From Anaerolineaceae bacterium (GTDB lineage Bacteria; Chloroflexota; Anaerolineae; Anaerolineales; Anaerolineaceae), in contig JAURZL010000007.1 of assembly GCA_030653365.1 (NCBI GenBank), forward strand, positions 310,001 to 374,000: DNA of 64,000 bases, in the 5' to 3' direction. A program made the position numbers and the translations under genes. Shown here piece by piece: positions 36,094 through 45,504 of this stretch. Position 1 is the first letter of the stretch, and every line of letters begins with the position of its first letter. The notes under the pieces were generated by a model, which was not told the origin of the DNA, made no database searches, and saw nothing but the letters and a program-made list of their open reading frames with translations.

Positions 36094-36870
36094 ATGTCAG
36101 AGAATCGGACTGTTGATAAGAACACGACTGAATCAATAAAAACCCTTTACGCTCTGTCTGGTCTATCTTGGTGGCCTGTGATTCTTTTCCTGCCTGCCCG
36201 TCTGATATTCGCCTTCCTTTCCCAGTCTCTTACAGCTGGCATTTTTGCATTAGGGGGATCTACCAATGCTTGGCAAGACGCAACTGCATGGTGGCCTGTT
36301 TACAGCACAATTACAGACATACTTTGTTTGATCGCACTTGTATGGTTGACCCGCCGTGAAGGCATGAAGATCATTGACTTGATTGGAGCTAAAGGAAAAG
36401 ATATCATCAAGCAACTTGCCTGGACACCAGTCTATTTGTTTGCAGTTGCGCCTACAGCAATACTGGCGAGCATAATCACTCAGGCCTTTTACGGGACTGC
36501 TCTGCCACCCATGATTGCTGTTGTAAATCTTCCCCCTGTCGGTGAGTTATATAGCCTAATCGTTTGGCCGATTATTTGGGTAATTACTGAGGAACTTGTC
36601 TACTTGGGATATTTACTCCCACGCCTGGAAGTTTTGTCTGGAAAGACATGGATAGCGGTTCTTGTTGTAATATTTTTCTGGGGCATTCAGCACCTTGCCA
36701 TGCCATTTATCCTCGACGAGAAATACCTTATCTCACGTGTGCTTGCAGCAACTGCTGCAATAATCAGTTTTCCAATTGTGTTTGTGCTACTGCGACGACG
36801 CCTCACCCCATTAATTGGAGTCCATTACATCGCCGACCTGGCTACAGCCTTTCTGTTTATTAGATTATGA
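36094..36870 (+). CDS. CPBP family intramembrane glutamic endopeptidase
   Basis: 258 residues, six to eight hydrophobic segments. CPBP motifs: Glu166-Glu167 in TEELVYLGYL (motif EExxxR, but with Leu in place of Arg), His200 in WGIQH, and His244/Asp248 in HYIADL. Family members are membrane proteases linked to bacteriocin immunity, prenyl-protein processing or stress; the Arg loss makes activity uncertain. A GAGGTG site precedes the ATG. Located in the accessory island, where a small self-contained gene followed by a palindrome is reminiscent of an integron cassette. Confidence 0.7.
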   Translation: MSENRTVDKNTTESIKTLYALSGLSWWPVILFLPARLIFAFLSQSLTAGIFALGGSTNAWQDATAWWPVYSTITDILCLIALVWLTRREGMKIIDLIGAKGKDIIKQLAWTPVYLFAVAPTAILASIITQAFYGTALPPMIAVVNLPPVGELYSLIVWPIIWVITEELVYLGYLLPRLEVLSGKTWIAVLVVIFFWGIQHLAMPFILDEKYLISRVLAATAAIISFPIVFVLLRRRLTPLIGVHYIADLATAFLFIRL

Positions 36871-36904
36871 TCGCTCTGGAATCTCAGATAACCTGACCAC
36901 AAAA

Positions 36905-37110
36905 ACGCCGCCTAACACAGCATGTAATGATCATTCGACCCGGCTCAGGACAGGATACTGGGAACTGCCGCTTCGTAGCTTTCGACAAACCCATACAGTT
37001 TCCTATGCCTGATCATTTTTCTGGTTGGATCGCTTCGCCATCCCCACCCGAACGCAGTGAGTGGGATACCTGCGCTGGGGCGGGGATGATGGCGCAAACC
37101 GTTAGGCGCG
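36905..37110 (+). other. Possible attC-like palindromic site
   Basis: GCCTAAC (about 36911) and GTTAGGC (37101-37107) fit attC outer core boxes in inverted orientation. Between them, CGCCATCCCCACCC can pair with GGGCGGGGATGATGGCG. The total length of roughly 190 bases is longer than usual, inner L boxes are not obvious, and the right box overlaps transposase coding sequence, so this is tentative. Confidence 0.3.
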
Positions 37111-37413
37111 CATAACGCCATAACACATGAATTGATCACCATTTCCAACCATGCCTACATAAGCGTCGAGTGCGTCTGTGTGCTATTGGAGAAGATCGCC
37201 AATCTTTATGTAGGAATACCGATCTCAATTTTTCTGGATAATGCACGTTACCAAAATTGCGCTTTGGTCAGAGAGAAATCAAAAAACCTTAATATTGAAA
37301 TGTGCTTTCTGCCATTCTATGCGCCTAATCTCAACTTGATCAAAAAAATGTGGAAGTTCGTGAAAATGAAATGTTTGTATTCCAAATACAACGAAAAGTT
37401 TCCTGCTTTTAAA
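37102..37413 (+). pseudogene. IS630-family transposase remnant (C-terminal part)
   Basis: The frame reads LGAHNAITHELITISN, then ISIFLDNARYQNCALV, FLPFYAPNLNLIKKMW and KFVKMKCLYSKY, which is the C-terminal DDE region of IS630 transposases. The catalytic Glu in the usual LNxIExxWK motif is Lys here (NLIKKMWK). The N-terminal half with the HTH is missing, and a stop lies just upstream. The frame then runs on into CPBP sequence near 37413, so it is a fused fragment, not an active transposase. Confidence 0.8.
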
Positions 37414-38096
37414 GCACGCCCTATGCTATTCGCGGTCATCGTTCTGCTTGTGCTGGAAGCCATCGTCCTCGGGGCATTGCTCATCAGCAACCTGGCAGGT
37501 ATCCCCCTGCTTTCACTCGATTTGCCAATGCTGTTGCTCAACACCATCTTCGCAGTAATCCTTATCAGTGTCATGGCTGGTGGGGTGAGAAGGGCTTCAA
37601 CGCCCCATCACACTGGAAGAACATACACTTCCTCATTATCCCGCTGGTACTTCTTATTGGTCCAACACTGTTCCTTCAACCGCAGCTCCCATTGCCTGAC
37701 CGCATCATTGTACTCATCATTGTCACATTACTGATCGGTTTTAAGGAGGAAGCAATCTTCCGCGGTGTCTTGCTTCGTACGTTTATGTCGCGCGGCACGA
37801 TGCAGGCGGTGCTTATCTCTGCAGCGATGTTCGGGATCATTGAGGCCAACTCGTATTTAGTCGGGCGTGATCCCCTGTTCGTCGTATCGCAGATCATTGC
37901 ATCGTTTCTGGGAGCCATCGGACTCGGTTCATTACGTATTCGCATGAATACCATCGTGCCACTGGTTCCGCTACATGCGTTTAACGACTTCCTGCAATTC
38001 AGTGCCACAGGCGGACTCGAGGCGGGAGAAGTGGAACTCTACCTCCCCATTTTAAAGATCGTTATTTCGGAGTTGATGGCAATCTATGGCTTCTAA
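37414..38096 (+). pseudogene. CPBP family membrane protease, frameshifted
   Basis: A second CPBP protein split over two frames. The first part (RPMLFAVIVLLVLEAIV, LLLNTIFAVILISVMAG) is in frame with the IS630 fragment. Around 37572-37580 the reading must shift by one to continue as WWGEKGFNAPSHWKNIHFL, then GFKEEAIFRGVLL, SAAMFGIIEANSYL and PLHAFNDFL. The EExxxR motif is intact; the FxxxH His is replaced by Glu. GC content is much higher than the surrounding genome. A start could be ATG at 37423. Either a pseudogene or a sequencing indel. Confidence 0.75.
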
Positions 38097-38203
38097 TTTC
38101 TGCGCGGTCACAAAGAAGAAACCAGCACAGTCGAGTAAAAAGACGGTGGGGATGCCAAGTGCCAACACGCTTCGGCTGGGCTATGGTTTTCTCGTTTGAT
38201 TTT

Positions 38204-38287
38204 TCAGGCACCTGGGCGACCCTTTTGCGTCAGTGAAACCAATTTTGCCTTTTCGTTCTTTAAGTCTACAATGTATTTCTTCGCCAC
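38204..38287 (-). pseudogene. IS630-family transposase remnant (N-terminal start)
   Basis: From a GTG at 38287, preceded by AAAGGAG, the minus strand reads VAKKYIVDLKNEKAKLVSLT and then QKGRPGA before a TGA. This is the typical N-terminus of IS630 transposases (MAKKYIVxLTxEE...). It is truncated after 27 codons and lies opposite in strand to the C-terminal remnant at 37102-37413. Confidence 0.65.
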
Positions 38288-38358
38288 TGCAAACTCCTTT
38301 CTGGCTTTTGGCGAATTTTAACTATCAAAACCTTTTTTATGAAGCACTAGGTTTGGCA

Positions 38359-38395
38359 GGTGTTTTCAGCAGATATTTATCCTCCAAAAACACTC
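38359..38395. repeat. Dispersed palindromic repeat, copy D
   Basis: Its reverse complement reads GAGTGTTTTTGGAGGATA and then CTGCTGAAAACACC, closely matching copy E at 40573. Confidence 0.7.
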
Positions 38396-38485
38396 TTACT
38401 TCAAAACATTAAAAGATTCAAAACCTCTTATAACTTACTGAAAATTCAATAATATTTTGGTATGATACATCTGGAGATAATATTG

Positions 38486-39628
38486 ATGAAGTCAAAACTA
38501 AGTCAACAAGAAATTCTAAGATATTCACGACATTTGTTAATTCCCCAAGTGGGGTTATCTGGTCAGGAGAAATTAAAGGACGCAAGTGTTCTCATCGTTG
38601 GAACCGGAGGTCTGGGATCACCAATTTCACTTTACCTGGCAGCGGCAGGCGTGGGAAAAATTGGATTGGTGGATTATGATGTTGTTGAAGATTCAAATCT
38701 TCAGAGGCAGGTGATTCATTCAACCAAGAACCTCGGCATTCCGAAAGTAGATTCTGCTAAACAATATCTGGAAGAATTGAATCCATTTATTGAAGTTGAA
38801 GCATATATGGAAATGTTAACTGCTGAAAATATTGATCGTATAGCCAACGATTATCAAATAATTATTGATGGAAGTGATAATTTCAGTACGAGATATCTTT
38901 TGAATGATTACTGTGTATTCAACCAAAAACCATACATATATGGATCAATTTTCCGGTTTGAAGGGCAAATCAGCGTTTTTGATGCACAACATGGACCTTG
39001 TTATCGATGTATTTTTCCGACACCACCACCACCTGGAATTGTTCCAAGTTGTGGAGAAGGTGGAGTTTTTGGGGTATTACCTGGAACTGTAGGTACAATT
39101 CAAGCAACAGAAGTAATCAAGCTGATTCTTGGATTGGGTGAAAATCCATACGGAAAATTGTACTTATATGATGCCGTTGATATGTCAATCCAATCCATTC
39201 AGTTGAAGAAAAATCCCAATTGTAAAATTTGCGGAAATAATCCAGACATTATCTCGTTAGAGGACACAGAGTTTTTCTGTAGTCGCCATGATCAGGAAAG
39301 TCTCCCTTTACTAGAATGGGAATGGACTGCGCAGGAGTTAAAAAACGCTATTGACACTGAAAAAAAAATTAGAATTATCGATGTTCGTGACCCTGTGGAG
39401 CGTGAGGTTGTCATTATTCCCTCCAGTGAAAATTTGCCATACGAACAAATCAATATTGAAACTGTAAAAAATGAAAAGGTTCCAGTCGTTTTTTATTGTC
39501 GCAACGGAACCAGGTCAGGAAGAGTTGTAACTAAACTTCGTAATTCAGGATTCGAGAATATTTTTAATCTTGCTGGTGGTACAAATGCCTGGGCACGAGA
39601 AGTTGACCCAGATTCTTATAAGTATTAA
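38486..39628 (+). CDS. moeB: MoeB/ThiF-type adenylyltransferase with C-terminal rhodanese domain
   Basis: 380 residues from the ATG at 38486, nine bases after GGAG; an ATG eight codons upstream lacks a site. E1-like domain: RYSRHLLIPQVGLSGQEKL, nucleotide loop VGTGGLGSPI, DYDVVEDSNLQRQ, and zinc Cys pairs (CYRC; CKIC). The C-terminal rhodanese domain has the active-site Cys in YCRNGTRSG. It adenylates the C-terminal Gly of a small sulfur carrier (MoaD/ThiS-like) and supplies sulfur. Relevant here because the window contains a molybdenum hydroxylase. The next gene starts 15 bases later. Confidence 0.9.
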   Translation: MKSKLSQQEILRYSRHLLIPQVGLSGQEKLKDASVLIVGTGGLGSPISLYLAAAGVGKIGLVDYDVVEDSNLQRQVIHSTKNLGIPKVDSAKQYLEELNPFIEVEAYMEMLTAENIDRIANDYQIIIDGSDNFSTRYLLNDYCVFNQKPYIYGSIFRFEGQISVFDAQHGPCYRCIFPTPPPPGIVPSCGEGGVFGVLPGTVGTIQATEVIKLILGLGENPYGKLYLYDAVDMSIQSIQLKKNPNCKICGNNPDIISLEDTEFFCSRHDQESLPLLEWEWTAQELKNAIDTEKKIRIIDVRDPVEREVVIIPSSENLPYEQINIETVKNEKVPVVFYCRNGTRSGRVVTKLRNSGFENIFNLAGGTNAWAREVDPDSYKY

Positions 39629-39643
39629 AAAGAAAGAACAATT

Positions 39644-40504
39644 ATGGAAATAGAAAAAAAATTATCATTATTGGCTGTATTGGCACATCCGGATGATGAA
39701 ACCTTTGGTATGGGTGGCACCTTAGCCAGGTATGCTAAGGAAGGGGTCGATGTATATTTGATTTGTGCAACCCGAGGAGAGGTGGGAGAAATGGATGAAG
39801 AATTTCTGCGTGGTTTTAATTCAATAGCAGAAAGGCGGGAATACGAATTAAGGTGCGCAGCAAAAAGCCTGGGAATCAAGGAAGTAATTTTCTTAAAATA
39901 TCGTGATTCGGGGATGGTGGGTTCAGTACATAATGATCACCCAGATTCTTTATTTTCCGCTAATTTAGAACAGGTTGCTGAAGAAGTGGTACAGAATATC
40001 AGAAGACTTCAACCATCTGTTGTGATTACATTCGATCCAATCGGTGGATATAGACATCCTGATCACATAAAGATCCATGAAGCTACAATAAAGGCATTTA
40101 AATTAGCATCAGATCCATCGTATCAGGATCAATTGAATCAACCACCATTTCAGATAAAGAAACTTTATTATCATAGTATTCCAAAAGATTTCTTAAGATG
40201 GACAGTTCGCATAATAAAAATAATTGGAAAAGATCCAAGAAAATTTGGAAAGAATAAGGATATTGATCTGGTATCAATTGCTGAGGTACATTTCCCAACC
40301 CACGCGATTATTCATTATGGAAATGTTGTAAATCTTCGAAATGAAGCCTCCGCCTGTCATTCCAGTCAAGGGGGAAGCCGGGCAAGTGGCGGACTAATGG
40401 GTTGGTTACAGAGAATTCTCGGAAGCAAAGACCGATTTATGAGGGCATACCCTGATCCTTTACCAGGTGAAAAAATTGAGCGAGACCTTTTTCAAGGAAT
40501 TTAA
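39644..40504 (+). CDS. PIG-L family deacetylase, MshB/Mca-like
   Basis: 286 residues. AHPDDETFGMGG (residues 14-25) holds the zinc and catalytic residues; YRDSGMVGS and GYRHPDHIKIHEA match the MshB/Mca branch that acts on GlcNAc-inositol or mycothiol conjugates. Whether this organism makes such a thiol is not shown here. Directly downstream of moeB. The C-terminal extension (ASACHSSQGGSRASGGLMGW) is a Gly/Ser-rich segment before a short tail. Confidence 0.82.
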   Translation: MEIEKKLSLLAVLAHPDDETFGMGGTLARYAKEGVDVYLICATRGEVGEMDEEFLRGFNSIAERREYELRCAAKSLGIKEVIFLKYRDSGMVGSVHNDHPDSLFSANLEQVAEEVVQNIRRLQPSVVITFDPIGGYRHPDHIKIHEATIKAFKLASDPSYQDQLNQPPFQIKKLYYHSIPKDFLRWTVRIIKIIGKDPRKFGKNKDIDLVSIAEVHFPTHAIIHYGNVVNLRNEASACHSSQGGSRASGGLMGWLQRILGSKDRFMRAYPDPLPGEKIERDLFQGI

Positions 40505-40509
40505 AAAAA

Positions 40510-40537
40510 CAGAATGGAACTAATAAGTCCCATTCTG
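40510..40537 (-). terminator. Terminator of clpB
   Basis: CAGAATGGGAC and GTTCCATTCTG on the minus strand form a stem followed by seven T. It lies about 110 bases after the clpB stop, between convergent genes. Confidence 0.75.
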
Positions 40538-40572
40538 ACTTAAAGTTTGAAATTGACTTTTTTTAGTGATCA

Positions 40573-40607
40573 GAGTGTTTTTGGAGGTGATATTCAGGAA
40601 ATACACC
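40573..40607. repeat. Dispersed palindromic repeat, copy E
   Basis: GAGTGTTTTTGGAGGTGATA followed by TTCAGGAAATACACC. It lies between the clpB terminator and the clpB stop. Confidence 0.7.
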
Positions 40608-40647
40608 AGCAAATCTCGGATTATTGAGATGGTTCGAAAAATTGGAA

Positions 40648-43212
40648 TTAAGTTGCAATAAAAATAAGGTGATCATTCTCTCTTTTTACAACAATATTCT
40701 GTCCATCTTTTATCTCTGATGTCAGTAATTTCATCGCCAGTGGATCCATTATTTCTCTTTGAATCGTGCGTTTCAAGGGTCTGGCACCGTAATTTGGATC
40801 ATAACCTACTTCAGCTAAATAATCGATCACTTCAGGTTCAAGCTGGATCGAAAGTCCACGATCCTTTATTCTATCGACCATTAATTTCAACTGAATTTCG
40901 ATTATTTGATGAAGATCTTCTACACTCAAACGATGAAAAATAATGATTTCATCAATTCGATTGAGAAATTCTGGCCGGAATTGTTTCTGTAAAATCTCCT
41001 GGACTTTATCACGGCTAATATTGTCTTCCTGATACCAGACTTCTCCACCTAAATTACTGGTCATGATGATAACGGTGTTTTTAAAATCGACAGTTCTTCC
41101 GTGTCCATCGGTCAGGCGGCCATCATCGAGTAATTGTAAGAGAACATTAAAAACTTCAGGATGTGCTTTTTCGATTTCGTCAAATAAGATCACGCAATAA
41201 GGACGTCTTCGAACAGCTTCTGTTAATTGACCTCCCTCGTCATATCCCACGTAACCTGGAGGAGCACCAACCAATCTTGAAACTGTATGTTTTTCTTGAT
41301 ACTCACTCATATCAATACGAACCATTGACCGTTCATCATTGAATAGAAATTCAGCTAATGCGCGGGCAAGTTCTGTTTTTCCAACCCCAGTGGGTCCCAG
41401 AAAAATAAATGATCCAATAGGGCGATTTGGATCCTGCAATCCAGCTCTGGCTCTTCTAACAGTATTGGATACAACATTGATTGCGTCATTTTGACCAATC
41501 ACTCGTTTATGGAGTTCGTCTTCCATATGAACCAAACGTTGCATTTCTGCTTCCAGCAATCGGGTAACAGGTATACCAGACCATCTGGAAACAACGCCGG
41601 CAATTTCTTCAGCATCGACTTCTTCTTTCAGTAAAGCGGTATGTGCTTGAAGTTGTTGTATGTTCTGTTCGGCTGATATTCTCTTTTCTGATAAATCACG
41701 GAGAGTACCATAACGGAGTCGGGCTGCGGTTTCTAAGTCAGACACCCTTTCAGCTTTTTCAATTTCAAGATTAGTTTGCTCTATCTTTTCTTTAATTTCT
41801 CTCAATTCCGAAATGGCTGTTTTTTCTAAATTCCATCGAGCACTAAGCTGGCGAGATTCTTCCTTCAAATCTGCTAGGTCCAGTTCAATTTTATGCAATC
41901 TTTCTTTACTTGCCGGATCTGTTTCTTTTGTTAATGCCTGCCGTTCTATCTCTAATTGCATGATGTCCCGATCAATTTCATCGAGTGCCTGAGGCTTTGA
42001 ATCAATTTCTGTTCGTAATCTCGCTGCAGCTTCATCGATGAGATCGATTGCTTTATCAGGTAATTTTCTGTCTGTAAGATATCTACTCGAAAGAATTGCT
42101 GCTGCAATTACAGCTGCATCGGTTATTCGGACACCATGATGAACTTCATAACGATCTTTCAAGCCTCTAAGAATGCTGATGGTATCATCCACAGATGGTT
42201 CTTTGATGACTACAGGTTGAAACCTTCTTTCTAACGCGGCATCTTTTTCTACATGTTTTCTGTATTCATCCAGGGTTGTTGCACCGATCATATGTAATTC
42301 ACCACGGGCAAGCATTGGTTTCAGCATGTTTCCAGCGTCCATTGCCCCTTCAGCAGCACCTGCACCAATCACTGTGTGCATTTCATCTATAAAAAGAATG
42401 ATTTGACCATCAGCATTCTGAATTTCCTTTAGTACTGCTTTTAGCCTTTCCTCAAACTCACCCCGGTATTTTGCGCCAGCAACCAAAGCACCCATATCCA
42501 ATTGAAACAGGGTTTTGTTTTTTAAGCCTTCTGGTACATCACCATTGATAATTCTTTGTGCAAGACCTTCAACCACAGCTGTCTTTCCAACCCCAGGATC
42601 ACCGATCAAAGCCGGATTGTTTTTACTGCGGCGGGATAAAATTTGGATGATCCGACGGATTTCTTCATCTCTCCCAATGACTGGATCTAATTTCCCCTGG
42701 CGTGCCATGGATGTAAGATCCCGTCCATATTTTTCAAGTGCCTGATAAGTATCCTCAGGATTCTGAGAGGTTACCCTTTGGCTTCCCCTGACATCAACCA
42801 ATGTTTTTAAAACTGAATCTTTTGTAATACCAAATTGTTTTAATAATTTTGATTCAGAACTCTCCGTTAATGCCAGAAGAATATGCTCAGTAGACACATA
42901 ATCATCTTTCATACCTTTAGCAAATTTTTCTGCGTTAAAAATGGTGTCACTTGCTGGTTTTGAAAGGCTTACCTGTAATGAACCTCCGTATACTTTTGGA
43001 CGGTTTTCTAATGATTTTTCGATTTCTTCCTCAAGCGCGACAATACTTCCTGCAATTTTTGTAACAATAGAAGGCACAATGCTTTCTTCCTGTTTAATTA
43101 ATGCAGCAAGAATATGGATATTTTCGATTGTCTGATGATTTTTCTCTTGCGCAATTTCCTGTGAGTTAAGAATTGCTTGTTGTGCTTTTTGTGTTAATTT
43201 TTCCAAATTCAT
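40648..43212 (-). CDS. clpB: ATP-dependent chaperone ClpB (Hsp100 disaggregase)
   Basis: 854 residues, normal ClpB length. Clp N-terminal repeats, first AAA+ module with Walker A GDPGVGKT, a long coiled-coil M domain (about 400-530; [20 protein letters not shown]), second AAA+ with GPTGVGKT, and the C-terminal ClpB D2-small domain. The M domain marks ClpB rather than ClpA/ClpC, which bind ClpP. It rescues aggregated proteins with DnaK. GGGAG precedes the ATG; no CIRCE-like inverted repeat was seen upstream. Confidence 0.97.
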   Translation of the reverse strand: MNLEKLTQKAQQAILNSQEIAQEKNHQTIENIHILAALIKQEESIVPSIVTKIAGSIVALEEEIEKSLENRPKVYGGSLQVSLSKPASDTIFNAEKFAKGMKDDYVSTEHILLALTESSESKLLKQFGITKDSVLKTLVDVRGSQRVTSQNPEDTYQALEKYGRDLTSMARQGKLDPVIGRDEEIRRIIQILSRRSKNNPALIGDPGVGKTAVVEGLAQRIINGDVPEGLKNKTLFQLDMGALVAGAKYRGEFEERLKAVLKEIQNADGQIILFIDEMHTVIGAGAAEGAMDAGNMLKPMLARGELHMIGATTLDEYRKHVEKDAALERRFQPVVIKEPSVDDTISILRGLKDRYEVHHGVRITDAAVIAAAILSSRYLTDRKLPDKAIDLIDEAAARLRTEIDSKPQALDEIDRDIMQLEIERQALTKETDPASKERLHKIELDLADLKEESRQLSARWNLEKTAISELREIKEKIEQTNLEIEKAERVSDLETAARLRYGTLRDLSEKRISAEQNIQQLQAHTALLKEEVDAEEIAGVVSRWSGIPVTRLLEAEMQRLVHMEDELHKRVIGQNDAINVVSNTVRRARAGLQDPNRPIGSFIFLGPTGVGKTELARALAEFLFNDERSMVRIDMSEYQEKHTVSRLVGAPPGYVGYDEGGQLTEAVRRRPYCVILFDEIEKAHPEVFNVLLQLLDDGRLTDGHGRTVDFKNTVIIMTSNLGGEVWYQEDNISRDKVQEILQKQFRPEFLNRIDEIIIFHRLSVEDLHQIIEIQLKLMVDRIKDRGLSIQLEPEVIDYLAEVGYDPNYGARPLKRTIQREIMDPLAMKLLTSEIKDGQNIVVKRENDHLIFIAT

Positions 43213-43331
43213 ATAAGACTCCCTGATTTCTTTTTCTTCTTTTATTTTAGTTTTTGTTTATCAACTTAAAATTAACAAATGGTTAGAATCATATATGACA
43301 AAATGGTTTGAAATGAATTTTTTCCAAATTA

Positions 43332-44411
43332 TTATAGTTTGATGATAGCACCACAAAATTGACAGGAAATCTGATCCATTCCTCGTAAAATCTGAACATT
43401 AATAGTTGCACTACATTGTGGACATATTGTTGGTGCGTTTTTGACTTTGTCCAATATTTCCTGATCAACCTGTTCAATTCGATTTTTATCAAAATCACCT
43501 GATAGAGTTTTATTAATTAATGTCTTCCAATCTTCGCAATCTTGATTTTGTAAATGGAATTGAGCATTGGAGTATTGAGCGCCAGAAGCGAAAATTAGAT
43601 CCAAATAATCCTGGTTTTTAAAAATACCTTGTTTTGATGTCTTTACGGTCTCAATCATTCTAACTGGAATATCTACAAGGATCTCCTGTCGCAGCTCTCT
43701 TTCTTTTGTAATGAAGAGAATTTTTTTGGTCGCTACTTCCTGTTTTTGTTCGAAAATCAATCTTTGGTCGGATAAATACAGAATACCTTCCGGATCATCC
43801 TTATCTTTTTTGCCATCTTTCGTCCAGATGCATTTTCCTCCCATGACAAGGAATTCATGGGCGAGAAATTTTATATTCGAAGTCTCGAATTCTTTCACAC
43901 TAAATTCAATGTTTAGGAGGTATTTATTAAATTTATTTAAGTCACTTTCAAAGGAATTATACAAACCTCTGAGCAAACTCTCGGATGCTGAAACTTTTTT
44001 TGAGAGCGTTGTTACATTTATTTTTATTGGATCCAATATTTGACGAGTGAAAGCAAGATTATTTAATTGGCTCGATGCAAGGGAGATTTTTTGCTCAACT
44101 GGTTTAAGATCTGCTTTAAGTTGGTTTGCCTCCTGATTCACTTTCACTCTTAAATTTGCGTGAATGGGCTGCCATTTTTTCACAAATTCCTTCGCATTAA
44201 CTTCCAGATTTGTATCAAAAATGTAATTTTTTTGACGAAGATCTGCAATTCTTTTACTCAATCCACTTACTTTACTTTGAAGATCTTCTAATTTGTCATG
44301 CACCGACGATAAATTTACTTTTGACTGAAGGTCATTGATTTCTCTCTGAATTGTTGCAAGATCTTTTTTATGTTGTTCCACTGGGGATATTGGGGTTGGA
44401 GTTTGACTCAT
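43332..44411 (-). CDS. Coiled-coil protein with C-terminal zinc ribbon
   Basis: About 359 residues from the second of two adjacent ATGs, each close to AGAGGAA. The N-terminal part (to about 180) is coiled coil (LQSKVNLSSVHDKLEDLQSK). The middle has a beta-rich, PH/GRAM-like segment (GILYLSDQRLIFEQKQEVAT, VPVRMIETVK). The last 30 residues form a zinc ribbon (CPQC ... CQFCGA). No known family assigned. It directly follows the CHAD gene. Confidence 0.6.
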   Translation of the reverse strand: MSQTPTPISPVEQHKKDLATIQREINDLQSKVNLSSVHDKLEDLQSKVSGLSKRIADLRQKNYIFDTNLEVNAKEFVKKWQPIHANLRVKVNQEANQLKADLKPVEQKISLASSQLNNLAFTRQILDPIKINVTTLSKKVSASESLLRGLYNSFESDLNKFNKYLLNIEFSVKEFETSNIKFLAHEFLVMGGKCIWTKDGKKDKDDPEGILYLSDQRLIFEQKQEVATKKILFITKERELRQEILVDIPVRMIETVKTSKQGIFKNQDYLDLIFASGAQYSNAQFHLQNQDCEDWKTLINKTLSGDFDKNRIEQVDQEILDKVKNAPTICPQCSATINVQILRGMDQISCQFCGAIIKL

Positions 44412-44419
44412 CATTTCCT

Positions 44420-45391
44420 CTAAGAAATTTCTATTAACGTACGATTTTGATCATTATCGAATATCAGACGTAAATTTGACCAAAATTGATTTTGAAATTG
44501 CTCATTCCATCTGGTAATAAATTTTTCATGAACATTAATTTTCCGGTTTTTAATATCTTCAATCAGGAAAATAATACCCGGCTTAATAAAGTTAAAGGGA
44601 CCAGATTGACCATAAAAATCCGAAATCCTTTGTTTTTCTTCCTCCATGAATGTCTCAAGATCTAATACCCATACATCGCAATCATGGATTTCGCCTAAAT
44701 CATCCTGAAATTTCTTTAAAATTGAAATGTAAGCATCCAGGTTTGGAAAAAGGGGAAGGAATAATTCAGTTGTGTATCTTAAGTTTTTAATGGCAATTCT
44801 AAGACTATGAAGTGCTTCGATTTGATCAGGGCTGGTAATAAACGGAACAAAAGAAAAACAAATTTTTGTCAGTTTATCAATTTCATCCAAACCAATGTGT
44901 CGTAAAGTATCAGGGGAAGAAAAATTCTCCGGGTCGAATGGATGATTTTCAATGAAATCATGAATACCTGATATTGTTTTTTCCTTTTCAAACTTCAATA
45001 TGGCTTCCCGGACGTTATTTTGTTTTTTGGCTCTTTTTTGCTGTTTTCTGAGGAGTAACCGCTGCAATCCAGTCAGATATTTTTGTTCAGTAATTTTTTC
45101 TAACTCAGATTCAAGAAAATTGATTTGAACATCTAAATCCCGAACACGGGTTAAGGATTTTGTTAGTTTTTTCAAAGAGACAAACCATTTTTTTGATTTT
45201 TTCTTCCCAATATAGGGAGAAAAAACAGAAATCGAATTGCGGATTCTGCGGCTCATTACTCTTGTATGATGTAAGAATTCGATATCTCCATCATAAACAA
45301 TACCTTCTACCTGGTTTTCTAAATAAGACACCTGATTATTAAATAAATCAGAAATATATGACCTGATGATGGTTTTTTCCTGGTTATCCAA
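44420..45391 (-). CDS. CHAD domain protein
   Basis: 323 residues, TTG start at 45391 after AAAGGAG (no in-frame ATG nearby). The conserved His/Arg/Lys helices of the CHAD fold are visible: HHTRVMSRRIRNSISVF and SLKKLTKSLTRVRDLDVQ in the first half, LHSLRIAIKNLRYTTELF and QDDLGEIHDCDVW in the second. CHAD domains form basic bundles that bind inorganic polyphosphate. It sits beside phoU/pstB, which fits a phosphate-storage role. A terminator separates it from phoU. Confidence 0.88.
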   Translation of the reverse strand: MDNQEKTIIRSYISDLFNNQVSYLENQVEGIVYDGDIEFLHHTRVMSRRIRNSISVFSPYIGKKKSKKWFVSLKKLTKSLTRVRDLDVQINFLESELEKITEQKYLTGLQRLLLRKQQKRAKKQNNVREAILKFEKEKTISGIHDFIENHPFDPENFSSPDTLRHIGLDEIDKLTKICFSFVPFITSPDQIEALHSLRIAIKNLRYTTELFLPLFPNLDAYISILKKFQDDLGEIHDCDVWVLDLETFMEEEKQRISDFYGQSGPFNFIKPGIIFLIEDIKNRKINVHEKFITRWNEQFQNQFWSNLRLIFDNDQNRTLIEIS

Positions 45392-45454
45392 AATTTTCTC
45401 CTTTCCAATCTATGATCTATTATCCATAAAAGAAGTCATTTATTCAAATTAAAA

Positions 45455-45476
45455 CGCGCTTCTATATTGAAGCGCG
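45455..45476 (-). terminator. Terminator of the pstB-phoU operon
   Basis: CGCGCTTC and GAAGCGCG form the stem; TTTT follows on the minus strand, about 30 bases after phoU. Confidence 0.8.
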
Positions 45477-45504
45477 ATATAAATAATTTGAATAATGTTT
45501 TTAT

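Larger units (their letters stand above)
35590..38460. mobile_element. Accessory island with transposase remnants
   Basis: The stretch has visibly higher GC and different codon usage than its flanks, especially 37415-38200. It carries two IS630 remnants in opposite orientations, a frameshifted CPBP gene and a possible attC-like palindrome. The conserved genes resume on either side (tRNA nucleotidyltransferase fusion; MoeB). Ends are estimated from the composition change, not from direct repeats. Confidence 0.6.

Noticed and set aside
37692..38096. Separate CPBP gene starting at 37692
   Set aside because: The protein continues upstream in another frame after a one-base shift, so it is the 3' part of one broken gene; the start would be TTG without a site.
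43213..43331. CIRCE heat-shock operator ahead of clpB
   Set aside because: No TTAGCACTC-N9-GAGTGCTAA-like inverted repeat is present.
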